From: Atherinomorus stipes
Taxonomy: Eukaryota; Chordata; Actinopteri; Atheriniformes; Atherinidae
Assembly (NCBI GenBank): GCA_023101725.1
Contig: JALJCO010003062.1
Coordinates: 496,001-560,000 of the forward strand
Direction of reading: 5' to 3'
DNA length: 64,000 bases
Numbering within the stretch: position 1 is the first letter of the stretch; each line of letters begins with the position of its first letter. Made by a program: the position numbers and the translations under genes. Of the stretch, positions 46,995 through 58,059 are shown piece by piece. The notes beneath the pieces are model-generated. The model was given only the letters and a program-made list of their open reading frames with translations. It ran no database searches and was not told the origin of the DNA.

Positions 46995-48960
46995 CAGAGC
47001 CCTCAGCTTCTTGTTGTGCAGGCACTATAATCTAAACTAAAATATCTAGTTAAACATTAATTAACCAAGGTGTCTATACTTAAACACCTTAACTAGCGCT
47101 GCTAATAATCTTGGCTTGCCAGATCATCACTTTTTAAAAAGTCACTGTTTGGATTGGACCCTGCAAGCAGCCACATCACGGAAAATTCTTGCAACCACTT
47201 CTTTGTTCTCAAAGCTCCACCTAGAGTTTAATTAGGTCTCATTCAAAATATTGATGGTTGCGTTATGCAGCAGTGGCCTAAATTACACAAACTGACACCT
47301 TCATTCCTCAATCTACACAGAGCTAACCATATTTTATTTGCAAAAATAAACAAATAGAATCATATTTAAAGTAAGCACCAAGATGCAGTATGCAGTGCAC
47401 AATTTGATATCCAGCTGCAAAGATACAATCTTAAATGGTGAGTCACAAACCTCCAAAAACAGATATTCTGCAACACTCTGTTGGGGTTCAGATTCAGTGT
47501 TCTGTGGATGGGGCATTCAGTGACCAAACACGGACTATAACAAGAGGCCAAATGCAAAGAAAAGCTGTGTTTTAAAAGTCTGCATTGTGGATCTGCTTCA
47601 GTCTTTGGCTACTTGTACCAGAGTGCACTGTCTAATGTCCGAGATGGAGGATGTGAAACTACTAATTAGCCTAGAGTCAGTGGGAAAGAGGCGAGTAGTT
47701 TTCTTTGTTTTTCAGGTCCACCACAAATTCAACACAAATAAAGGACAGCAAGACAAAACAAAGCAACTATTGAAATACAGATTTACACAATACATGAATA
47801 ATGATATGATCATTTTAAGTATCTGTTTGTGGCTCTCTGCAACATCATGAATCAGCATTTAATCCCAAAACGGATTCAATTTTGCATCTGTAAAATGAAC
47901 CATGTTACAATTGACTTTATCTAAGTTTGTTAGATGTCAATATAATCAAATAAAAATTGAAAAGAAACATCAATGCACAGAAGAGCTCAATCAGCCTCTG
48001 AAATGAAGCACAGTTCTACTGAAATGTATCTCATGACTGTTGCTGTGCTCCCTGATGCAAAGATAACTCATTTTGATGTTTGCCCAGCCTTCGGAGCGAA
48101 AAGTACTTTAGTGTTTTTCTGGTTTGTAGTGCTTTGTTTTAAACCAGTATGACTTGAGGCACTCTCAGGACAAAATGATCACATCTTCTATTAGTCCTCT
48201 TTATGTGTGGAATATTTGATGGAATAATCCCCCATATGACACCACTATGAGGATAACCCGCAGATTTTAGTTTTATTTACTTTCTGTTTCTTCCCTTGCT
48301 TCCCACTCACACCCTGTGGCCTCCAGGTTGGACTCATTCACTAAAATGGCTGAGTGAATGTGCGTGTGAGGGGCCTCAGGGGTCCAGAGGTCACGCCTCT
48401 TTAAATCAACCCTCTCATCTAATTTCATCAGCTCAGTGACCACCAACCAGAATGAAATGAGATGTATTCTTTTACAGCCTGCCCTTCGTTGTCCTCTTTC
48501 CTCCCAACACTTGTTAAGATATCCTCCTTCCTGCCTATCGTCCTCCATCATCGCTCTGTTCTTCATTTCTTCTTCTCAGTTCTCATCCAATCACTTCTTC
48601 TTCATTCCCATACTCTCTCGTCTCAATTTTCTTCTTCTTAAACCTTTGTAAATTTACTCCTCTGTTTCCCTCTGCCCATCTTTTTATGGAGCAAATAAAT
48701 GAAGCTGCTTTCATGAGTTTTGGTTCATGGAAGTCAATATTACACCAGCTTTGTGTGTTTCAGAGCAAATTTCAGTTGTTTGAAGAAAATATAGATGAAA
48801 AGAGTGGAGAGGATGAAGTGATGCTGTGGACATGAAATCATTCTAAGAAGGTTGGTCTTTTTTTTTTTTTTTTAATTATGATAAAATGATAAAAATGGCA
48901 AAACCCCCAGATGCATTAATTAGGTTTTGGGGCTTTCAAATATTTGTCATTGTATTCATT
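46995..48960. other. 2 kb intronic DNA, nothing recognised
   Basis: A C/T-rich stretch lies at 48480-48690 and a T run at about 48858-48874. No element or gene was recognised. Confidence 0.45.
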
Positions 48961-48961
48961 G

Positions 48962-49495
48962 TAGGGGGAGTGGGTATCCTAGTGGTAATGTCACGGGCTT
49001 TGGCATGGCAGACCTGGGTTTGAGTCCCCAACACAACACCCAGGTGAACCACTATGGACCCCTGAGGAAGGTTCTTACAGATGCGGGCATGAAAAAGTTC
49101 CACCTTTTTCTGCCAGAAGTGGTGATAGTGATAGTTCAGCCAGTGATAGTGCAGTAATTGTGCACTATTACCGCACTATCACTAGCTGAACGATTTGTCC
49201 CGCGAATACGTCATCACGCACGGTGTCCAAACTTGGCGTGTGGAAACGTCCTTGTTCCGGGTATTCATTTATGCTCTGAAATCGTTTCCCCTGGGCACAC
49301 AGGCGTTTCTCTGTGCAATTGAATCAGCAGACAAGTTGCTGGTAAGTGGTTGGCAGTCGGCAGAAAGGGGAACTTTTTCATGCCCGCATCTGTAATCACC
49401 ACCAACTGCTCCTCAGGCACTTTAATTAGCAGCCCCCTGCTCTCAGGTTCAACCTGAGATGGGTTAAATGCAGAGAATGAATTTCCTAATTGGCA
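48962..49495 (+). mobile_element. tRNA-derived SINE, interrupted by a MITE
   Basis: The head GGGGGAGTGGGTATCCTAGT has an A-box-like element and a B-box-like GGTTTGAGTCCCC near 49017-49028. The body resumes after the MITE at 49078-49392 with CAGCCCCCTGCTCTCAGGTT and ATGGGTTAAATGCAGAG, then AATGAATTTCC, a typical fish SINE end. The 3' tail is cut off by the element at 49498. Confidence 0.65.
49078..49392. mobile_element. 315-bp MITE with perfect 24-bp inverted repeats, inside a SINE
   Basis: The left end CAGATGCGGGCATGAAAAAG then TTCC is exactly mirrored at the right end. TA lies on both sides (49076-49077, 49393-49394), suggesting a Tc1/mariner-type duplication. Inside, 49133-49190 forms a hairpin with a stem of about 25 bp (AGTGATAGTGC with GCACTATCACT). 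The perfect termini imply a recent insertion. Confidence 0.85.
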
Positions 49496-49497
49496 CT

Positions 49498-49865
49498 CTA
49501 AAGCCCCTTTCAGACTTTCACTGGAAAGCTGTAATATTGCGGACTCTGTCCTTTATAGCGTTTGCATTCAGACATGCGTTCCAGTCTTCTACATCGGAGA
49601 TGTAGCAAACATGTACTGGCTGGTCTCCATGTCACAAGAACGGAAATGTTGCGGCACATTGTTTTGGCTGAGCTGCCAAACAATGTTATGGACAGAGTTG
49701 AAAACTAACTTTTCCGCAACATTTCCTGATGTCTGAAAGCATCTGGGACGCAATAAGTCCGCAAGGAAGCTGGAGGTTTGAAAAGACAAAAAGACAAGAT
49801 CGTTTAAAGAGCAGATGGACTTTACCGCTCATGTTCCGCAATGCAGGTCTAAAAGTGGCTTAAGA
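49498..49865. mobile_element. MITE adjoining the SINE 3' end
   Basis: The left end CTAAAGCCCCTTTCAGAC and, on the other strand, the right end CTTAAGCCACTTTTAGACCT form imperfect inverted termini. CATGCGTTCC / TGCATTGCGGAAC-type motifs recur near both ends. This terminus is common in fish; the superfamily is not assigned. Confidence 0.6.
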
Positions 49866-50435
49866 TGTCATTACATTGACATTGGGGTGGGGGGGGGGGT
49901 TGTTAACCATGCATATGGTGAAAAAACACACTGCTGTCCAACTTGAGCAACTTGATACATCAGTTATCTGTTTCTCTTGAAAAATACAGTTCAACAGCGA
50001 CTTGTATTAAAGACGATGTGGCTTATATGTGTCTGAGACAAACAACTTTCGAGTTGCCCGGTTGTGAGTCGACTCAGGTTAATAACGTCGACAAGCTGAC
50101 TTTTTGGTGAATGCCTTAGTGTATACTTGCTTATGTGAAGTCTTTGTCAAAGGAGGAAACTATGCAGTTTATCTTTGTTAGAAACATTCTCGGTGAACGA
50201 CGCATACTTCAGATTAGTGAGGTTCTACATGGGCCAAGGAGCCAACCTGCCAAATCAGTATATAGTATCACTACCTCTTCCATCCTCTTAGGTCATAAAC
50301 CCTCCTCTTAGAGACAATTGTTATCCCAGCCCTCAACAGAACTCTCTTGAGAAGGTTTTACGATTCCCGGATCCATGAGAAACTCTGATATTGTTGGTCA
50401 CACATTTCATGTATGGTGAAACTTAAGCAAACAAC
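49866..50435. other. Intronic DNA, nothing recognised
   Basis: A G run lies near 49891-49900. No element or gene was recognised. Confidence 0.45.
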
Positions 50436-50439
50436 GTTC

Positions 50440-51470
50440 TGGTCAATTGTATCTTCAATCTATCAGTCCCCATTAAGTACAATCACAATATCATAATACA
50501 AATGAAAGGGATTTTAATTCTATAAAAAGGATGAAGAGCAGATTAATACAATGTGCAAATGTTATCAGATCTGCAGTTTTCTGTGACTTTGGGCATGTGA
50601 GAAACATAAAAACTAGCCTGGTACACCAGCCTGACTAACGTCATCTATCAGAGATACACGGCAAGTCAGTCTGGGTTCCCTCCATTGGAAAGTGATTTCC
50701 ACTCCGGTAAAAAATTGACAGCCGCAGAGGAGTAACGATTTAATTATGCCCTTTCTGATGTCTTCAGTGAGCTCCACATGTCCTTAAAACTGCAACAACT
50801 TGATTCTGTGAGGGATTTTCTCTTACAAAAAGACATTTGCGTCACTTCCGTGTTTCTGTTATTGGTTCTCTCCAGTTTAATTGTTCCTGTTAGTCCTGCC
50901 TCTTGTCTCAAGTTTGAAATCAGTCTCCAACAGAGGGAACCCAGACTGACTTGCCATGAATCTCATACATGGCATTAACCAGGCTGGTGTACCAGGCAAT
51001 GTAAAAACTAAACGTTGCCTCTTCAGGTTTAGTTCTGACTCTGGGAACAGAAACTTGGTCCTAAACCTTAAGTGCTTTTAAACTACCAGCTGGATTTAAA
51101 AGTCTGTTCTTTGTCAAACAGGAAGCCAGTGTAAAGATCTGAGGACTGGAGTTCTGTGATCCAGGTTTCTGGTCTTTGTGAGGACTGGATCAGCATTCTG
51201 GATTAACTGCTGTCTGATGGACTTTATAGGGAGACCTGACAGGGTTCCAGTAGTTTAGTCTACTAGAGACAAATGCAGAAATCCTGCTGAGACACCTTTA
51301 ATCCTCCATATGTTTATTAATGATAACAGACTGACTTCACAACCGTCTGAATGTGGAACTGAAATTCAGGTCTAAGTCCAGCACTGGTCCCAGATATCTG
51401 ACTTGGTTTTAGGCCTTTAACTTGTAAAACAAAAGTTAATGTATTTTCTTCATATAGCAGTATTTTTAAA
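50440..51470 (-). pseudogene. L2-like LINE, C-terminal RT region, minus strand, split by a hAT MITE
   Basis: On the minus strand, from about 51430 downward, frames encode a block like YLGPVLDLDLNF, then LPIKSIRQQLIQNADPVLT, then RTPVLRSLHWLPV, matching the C-terminal part of fish L2-type LINE proteins. The VPRVRTKP-like block follows near 51050. Coding-like sequence continues beyond the hAT MITE with CAGAAAACTGCAGATCTGAT near 50555. Frameshifts and deletions are numerous. The catalytic part of the RT is missing. Confidence 0.65.
50615..51001. mobile_element. hAT-type MITE inserted in the L2-like LINE
   Basis: TAAAAACT occurs on both sides (50607-50614, 51002-51009). The termini AGCCTGGTACACCAGCCTGA and, on the other strand, GCCTGGTACACCAGCCTGGT match the MITE at 8987-9565, of which this is a shorter relative (387 bp). 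Confidence 0.85.
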
Positions 51471-51494
51471 GAATAAATAAAATCTTGTGCATGA

Positions 51495-51552
51495 CAATGC
51501 AATTAATCACGATTAATCCAAACATTTCAATTTTCACTGTTGCCCAGCACTA
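51495..51552. mobile_element. hAT MITE end fragment
   Basis: On the minus strand it reads TTAGTGCTGGGCAACAGTGA followed by AATCGTGATTAATTG, a characteristic fish hAT terminus. The partner end is missing. Confidence 0.5.
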
Positions 51553-51554
51553 AT

Positions 51555-52960
51555 GAAAAGCATTTAAAACAGACTGCAAAAGCAGTTTCATGTTTTACAA
51601 GAAAAAGCATGTCGCTCCTCACATCATTCACTGTCTACTTTTGAAATTGACAGCATTAATCAACTTTAAACCCTGATCAAGGTCAAGAGAGATGACTATA
51701 GGAAATAATATTGTGACATTTTTTTTAGCTCTTCAGATTCTACTTCATTAAGTTTCCATTGATTTATTTTTCCACCTTTCTATTCACAAAAATGTATTAA
51801 AATGAACAGCATTTACACACTGAAGGCTTCTAAAAGAAAAAAAAATCTTTCTATCAAATTTACCATAAGTTTTTCCCATTGGTTGTATACCTTTTTTTTT
51901 TAATCAAAGGGCTTCCCTTTCATTTGTCCTTCCTGTTATTGGTCAAAACTAAATTCCTCGCCATAATTGACCTTCTATCGCTCTACTCCCCTCTCCCCCC
52001 TCCTTTCACACAGAGGAGCACTCCCACCTTCACTCTGTGCATTTTAATACACTACTTATTGTATATTAGCATCAGCCCTGTCAGGCCCATCCATCCATCC
52101 ATCCGTCCGTCCGTCCGTCCGTCCGTCCGTCCGTCCATCCATCCATCCATCCATCCATCCATCCATCCAGTTAAAAGCTGCAATTCACCTCCCATGGAGG
52201 TACTGTCAAACATAGTTGACCTTTTCTCTTTGAACAAACTGGCACTTATCCCGCCAGGACGCAGCTGGATGTTTACAGATATGAATAAACAGCCAGGCAA
52301 ACTCAAAAAAGAAAAAAAAAATCCAACATAAATGGAGGAAGGGAGTGTATATACACAAATCACTACTGGGTGGACTGAGACACATTCTTTCACAGAACTC
52401 TAGTATTAGCTACAGAAGATTGGTCCTAACTTCAGTATAAAGCAGGACTGGTCAGCTGGGTGAATAAAACCAAGTCATCCCTATAAATCTATGTGACGCA
52501 GGCTAGCCAAGCTAAGCTTCTATAAACCATCTGCTATGGCTTGGATTAGGTCATTATCCCATTACCTTATTCGATTAAAACATAATTTAATGAAATGCGA
52601 TGAATAAATACTATAAACACTTTATTCTGGCAAGCCTGAATGAAAGAAATACTCATATCAAATTATTAATTCTAATTATTTTCATTAAGTCAGAATGTAA
52701 TAGGACATTGATCATTGCTGAGTCCCTCAGAACACAAACCTTTTTTACCCTCAGAAGAATATGCAAAGCTTTAGCAAGCTCTGTGAATGTGAGTTCAGTT
52801 TTGTTATTTCTGATCAAAAGAAGATCAGCTTTTCTTTTATAAATTTATTTTATAAGCAGGATATTGTTTTTAAATTGTCCTTTAATGCAGCTCAAATGGA
52901 GTACAGTCAAAGAATTTCAAACCTACAGTATTTATACAACGGTGGAAAAACAGTCAATAT
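51555..52960. other. Intronic DNA with a compound tetranucleotide repeat
   Basis: A repeat at 52089-52168 has the order (ATCC)4 (GTCC)8 (ATCC)8. Otherwise no element or gene was recognised; 52560-52960 is AT-rich and may contain decayed Tc1 flank. Confidence 0.55.
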
Positions 52961-52965
52961 ATAAT

Positions 52966-53304
52966 GAACAAAAAAGAAATCCTAACATTTATGTCCATAT
53001 ATGAAGTTATGTGTAATATAGTGAAAGGAAACAGGGAATAAGTATTGAACACGCGAATGAATCGAGGGACGAAAATATCTGGAAAGCCAAGAAAGCAGCT
53101 GGAGTTTGTCAGTATTTAGAAGGTAATCCTGTCCCATATCAGTGCAAAGTAATATCAGCTGGTTTAGTCCTGGTTGATGCCTCTGAAAAGGTTTCTCATC
53201 ACCAAAGTGCAGCCAAGAAGCATTCCATGATGGGTAAAAGCAAAGAACTGTCCAAAGACCTATGTAACCTCATTATTGCAAACAAACTGAAGGCTTTGGT
53301 TCCA
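52966..53304 (+). pseudogene. Tc1-like transposon 5' fragment
   Basis: GAAGTTATGTGTAATATAGTGA and AATAAGTATTGAACAC match the 5' untranslated part of a fish Tc1 subfamily. The transposase start follows at 53227, MMGKSKELSKDLCNLIIA, the N-terminal helix-turn-helix region. Coding stops after about 26 residues where the element is truncated. Confidence 0.7.
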
Positions 53305-53498
53305 GGTATACAGTATGTACAGCTTATTATTATCATGGGAGGATGATGGAAGACAGAGCCTTTCAGGCTGCGGCTCCACAGTTGTGGAATGCCCTCCCAG
53401 CCTACCTGGGAGCTCTCCAGTCTGTGGAATCTTTTAAAAAACTTAAAAAAAAAATGTTTTTATTCATAAAAGTCTATAAACAATGTTTCATTGGGTTC

Positions 53499-54252
53499 TT
53501 AAAGGTGCCATGACATCAAAGTTCACTTTTCTGGGGTTTTTGGGGGTATGATCTGATGTGCACTGATGAGGCCATGTGAATGTCCAGAGTGAGAATCAAA
53601 GTTCCTGTTTATGGTCTGTCAGCTTTGTCTCTCTGCTCAGAAACGGTTGATTCAGACAGCAGCCTATCATTCTACGTAATTCATTTGCTCCTATTAGAGC
53701 ACACTGTCAAGTAAACAGCCGCCCCCTCCTCTCTCCTAACGGTCCATGCACCGACTGCTTGCCCCCCTCCCCCTCTGATTCAACTGCGAGTGTGAGAGAG
53801 ACTGCTAAGCAGTCAGGTCTGGGTTTTAAAACAAATAGATTTAAAAGAAAACTTCTGCAGCAACACTGAGAGACAACAACCTTATTACATGTAAGTCTAT
53901 TTATTTTCTGAATGCTGTCTTGTCTAATAAACATAGTTCACTGTCTGAAGTGCCCATGTTGCTAGCAGTTAGCCTTTAGCAAACTCCGACCGCTAGGGCA
54001 GCTTGACCTACTTTCTCTAAATAAGGTTATAGGCAAATAAGGTGTAGCCAATCAAAATGAAGTCAACTTGGTCTCCGGGTAAAGCTCCATATCATTACCG
54101 GACACAACTGTTTTAATGAGGAAGGGAGGTCTGGCATTTCAAAACAATACTCCTGCTGTAAAAAATTCCGTTTTTTGTCTTTGGAGATTTGACATATGCA
54201 GCAATGCCAACAACATTAACTAGTTTTTACTGCTATCTCATCACTCCTTTAA
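53499..54252. mobile_element. TTAA-flanked MITE family, copy C (inverted)
   Basis: The left end TTAAAGGTGCCATGACATCA and, on the other strand, the right end TTAAAGGAGTGATGAGATAG sit on TTAA. Full-length alignment with copy B is evident (CTTTACCCGGAGACCAAGTT on the minus strand). It shares its right-hand TTAA with the next element. Confidence 0.85.
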
Positions 54253-54877
54253 AGCTAGGGTTGGCAATGTTGTAAAAACAGTTCAAGCAAGGGACATTTT
54301 AAAACAATACACCACCCGAAACCACGCCTTCAGAGCACAGGGACGTGTGCACCAATGTTTTACGAGCAAGCGAACAATAATAGCCGAGTGGATAGCCCAT
54401 TTGCTTGCTAAAAAACAGCTGACAAACCATGTTTCCAAAAGCTTTAATCCACTCACCTCCGACTCCTTCTGCGGTGTAAAAAGTCCACACTGCAAACATC
54501 AACGCCTCCAAGACTTAATTCTTATCTGTTGTTTTGTTTTTTTGGCGCAGCAGCAGTTAGCAGTCTGTTAGCTATATTTGTTTACAATTATCGGCACACA
54601 GAATGGGTCACGTGGGGGACGGTGAGAGGGGAGGGACAGAGACGAGACATAAAGGCATCGATTTGTTCTTTCCATATGTTGCGAATATCAAATTCTTGCC
54701 TTTCGGTGTGAATGGCAGGGGTTGGGAAAAGTTTTTACAGACCTGCAGCTCTCCCAGAGGTCTGACTTTTTTCATTCCTTTTTATGAATACATGATGTAT
54801 TGACTTCTGTCAGGATGGAAGGACCATTTCACCCAACAAAAAGTGTTTCTGAGCAGGATTACTAACTCTAGCTTTAA
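54249..54877. mobile_element. Second TTAA MITE abutting copy C
   Basis: The ends TTAAAGCTAGGGTTGGCAAT and, on the other strand, TTAAAGCTAGAGTTAGTAAT form inverted termini with TTAA at 54249-54252 and 54874-54877. The family differs from copy C. No transposase. Confidence 0.8.
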
Positions 54878-55129
54878 TGTGTTTGACCGTGTTACTTTTA
54901 CATTGTTTTTATTTTACCCCTGTGTGTGCTTTTATGTGTTTTAACTTTTCCTTTGTAGCATTTTGAGATCTGTTTTTACAAAAGAAGAGTTTATTTGGAA
55001 AAGCAGTTAACTCTTTCTTTCTATATGGTGTTTGTCTGTTTTTGCAAATTAACTCTTCAAATTTAAAGTGCTTTATAAATAAAATGCATTATTATTACTA
55101 TATTATTATTATTATTATTGCATCTTGTT

Positions 55130-56490
55130 TAAACCCTTTAGGATATTTGGCTTTAGAGAGGAAAATGATTTGTTGTGCTAAACACAGCTATTTAGTTTAT
55201 GAGAAACATAAGTTGAATAGCAGATTTGTTAAAGCTCTTCCTCAGCTGAAGTTTTATTTCCATGAGTCAGATTCAGTAACGGCTTAAGCCTTTGTACTTC
55301 ATCATGATTCATTAGAGTCGATGCATGCAGGGAAAGATTAAAACACAGGGTCAAATGCATCACTTTTGCATGTAATTTGATGAAAAATATATTGTTGATG
55401 TGGATATGATTGCATGTAATGAGTTGGAACTATAGCCATGTCTCTGCTACCTGTTGTTCCATCACTTTTGTTTCCAACATCAACATCCTGCTATTTATGC
55501 CTTTTTTTTTTTTTTTTTTAAGGATGTCAAACCTGTGAAGTCTCGCCTTTTTCTCATAAAGAATCTCAAATGAAAGATTTCATGATAATCTCGCAAAGAT
55601 CAGCATGGCCTGGTCCTGACCAGGCGAGTCGAGCTTACCGTTTCATTTCCTGTGCAGGCGGAGTGAGGATGAGCAGGCGAGAATGCTGCACAAACAGGAA
55701 GCTGGGTGGCAGGTTGATTGGTTGATCAGAGACTGTATATACACATCCAGATAGTTTCAGAAGAACCTGGGATTTCTAAAGAAAACAGGCCTCAGCAAAC
55801 CTACCACAATGCAGAGCTGTCCTGCATGTTGCCCAGACAACTGATGGATGCTGCAGGTTTTAGCAATTCCCGGCGCCTATGTGACTTATGGAGGGCGTAT
55901 TTTGGCAATAGAAGTGATCCATTATTTAAATTAGCTCAATTTTTCAAACTCCTTCATCCAAGCAGCACTGCCATCCATCTGGCTGGCTGGAGGAGGAGTC
56001 AGTGGTGCGTGGCTCATCTCACTGATTTAAACTCTCTTGTTCCCCTCTTTCCATTCTCATTTTCTATGCAATTTTTCAGCTCAGACTTTCTGTCTCCTCG
56101 TGTTTTCTTTTTCTTTAAACTTGTTTGTCTGGGATACGTTTCCAACCACTTCTCAGGACAGCCCAGTCATACATCAGAATATTTACCAGCTACATACTGT
56201 AGGCCACCAACATACAAACATTTAACAAGTTGAGAATTTGTTAAATATCTGTGCTTCTTGGTGTGGTCCAACTTGTAATTTTGTAAAGTGGGGCATACTT
56301 GCCAATTGCTCTCATTTACAGTGAGTTACATACTGTTTCAGTGTATCCTATGGACAGGGTGCATCAACCACAGTGGTGTTAGTCATTGACATGAAATACT
56401 GTAGACATCATTCTTGACTTTGAGGAACATGCCACAGTTTCCTCACATAAGTTATTGGAGGGGAAGTGGAAAAAAGTACAATTCCATCTG
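55130..56490. other. Intronic DNA, nothing recognised
   Basis: A T run lies at about 55502-55519. A 171-codon frame at 55718-56233 has no domain, no splice context and ordinary non-coding composition. Confidence 0.45.
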
Positions 56491-56495
56491 GAACA

Positions 56496-57684
56496 TACAC
56501 TATATTGCCAAAAGTATTAGCTCACCTGCCTTGACTCACATGAGTTTAAGAGACATCCCATTCCTGATTCATAGGGTTCAGTATGACGTTTGTCCACCCT
56601 TTGCAGCGAGAACAGCTTCAACTCTTCTGGGAAGGCTGTCCAGAAGGTTTAGCAGTGTGTTTATCACAATTTTTGACCATTCTTCCTGAAGCGCATTTGT
56701 GAGGACACACACTGATGTTGGACATGAAGGCCTGGCTCTCAGTCTTCGCTCTAAATCATCCCAAAGGTATTCTATGGAGTTGAGGTCAGGACTTTGTGCA
56801 GGCCAGTCCAGTTCCTCCACACCAGACTCTGCCATCCATGTCTTTATGGACCTGCTTTGTGCACTGGTGCACAGTCATGTTGAAAGAGGAAGGGGCCAGC
56901 TCCAAACTGTTGGGAGCATGGAATTGTCCAAAATATCTTTGTATGCTGAAACATTCAGTTCCTTTCGCTGAAACTAAGGGGCCAAGCCCAGCTCCCAGAA
57001 AACACCCCCACAGCATAATTCCCCCCTCCACCAAACTTTACACTTGGCACAATGCAGTCAGACAAGTACCCAAACTCGTCCATCAGATTGCCAGATGTAG
57101 AAGCCTGATTCATCACTCCAGAGAATGGCTCCACCTCCTAGAGTCCAGTGGTGGTGTGCTTTACACCACTGCATCCCACGCTTTGCATTGCACTTGGTGA
57201 TGTATGGACGGATGCAGCTGCTCGACCATGGAAACCCATTCCATGAAGCTCTCTGCACACTGTTCTTGAGCTGATCTGAAGGCCACATGAAGTTTGGAGG
57301 TCTGTAGTGATTGACTGCAGAAAGTTGGCCACCTCCTTGCACTATGCGCTTCAGCGTCCACTGATCCTGCTCCGTCAGTTTTTCGCGGCTGAATTGCTGT
57401 CATTCCCAAACACTTCCATTTTCTTATAATACAGTCGACTGTGGAATATTTAGGAGCAAAGACATTTCATGACTGGATATGTTGCACAGGTGGCATCCTA
57501 TCACAGTTCCACGCTGGAATTCATTGAGCTCCTGAGAGCGACCCATTCTTTCGCTAATGTTTGTAAAAAACAGTCTGCATGCCTAGGTGCTTAATTTTAT
57601 ACACCTGTGGCCATGGAAGTGATTGGAACGCCTGATTTCCATAATTTAGATGGGTGAGCAAATATTTTATACACAGTAGTGTAT
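56496..57684 (-). pseudogene. Tc1-like transposon with decayed transposase, minus strand
   Basis: The termini TACACTATATTGCCAAAAGT (left) and, on the other strand, TACACTACTGTGTATAAAAT (right, mutated) bound about 1.19 kb next to TA. The transposase starts at 57546 with MGRSQELNEFQRGTVIG, a helix-turn-helix DNA-binding region. Frames then break repeatedly. Recognisable parts are WSDESGFYIWQSDGRVWVLV (second catalytic Asp region), VEGGIMLWGCF, and ELDWPAQSPDLNSIEYLWDD (third catalytic region, near 56770-56820). Indels and stops make it inactive. It is the longest transposase remnant in the window. Confidence 0.9.
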
Positions 57685-57689
57685 ATATT

Positions 57690-58055
57690 AGCTGAGAAGA
57701 AGAGTCTAAATTGTTTTTGTATTTCAGAATGTCAGTTTTCATTTTGTATTGTGAACGAATCAGAGATTACAGTAATAGTGAGAATGGTTAGAATAATTAC
57801 AGCCTATTTTAATAGAATTAACATTGAATAAGCTTCATTACATTTTAGTGGACTTAGAAGATTAATCCTCTTTAAACCTCTAAGCTGGTGTCTCAATTTT
57901 AGCTGAGCTTTCTTCCAAATCAGAGATTTATTTACAACACCAACCTGAAATAACCTTTCGATAAATCTTCCAGTGATGAGTGGGAAGATTTTAGTGCTCA
58001 TACTGGATAATGGTTTGACATACATCAGCTGGGGAAATGAATAACTTTCTACCGA
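57690..58055. other. Intronic DNA, nothing recognised
   Basis: No termini or coding remnants were recognised. Confidence 0.45.
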
Positions 58056-58059
58056 CGCT

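Larger units (their letters stand above)
53341..55126 (+). pseudogene. L2-like LINE 3' end, interrupted by two TTAA MITEs
   Basis: Bases 53345-53450 encode EDRAFQAAAPQLWNALPAYL, then SVESFKKL, the C-terminal motif of L2-type fish LINE proteins. The 3' UTR is split at TTAA (53499) and resumes after 54877 with ATGTGTTTGACCGTG. It ends in GTGCTTTATAAATAAAATGC and a (TTA)n tail at about 55088-55123. Removing 53499-54873 restores a continuous 3' UTR. Confidence 0.75.

Noticed and set aside
48962..49035. tRNA gene
   Set aside because: Same SINE head, with SINE body following and no cloverleaf.
52089..52168. CRISPR-like or satellite array
   Set aside because: Simple tetranucleotide units with no spacers; a microsatellite.
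55718..56233. 171-codon open frame as a gene
   Set aside because: No recognisable domain or splice context and ordinary non-coding composition inside the inferred intron.
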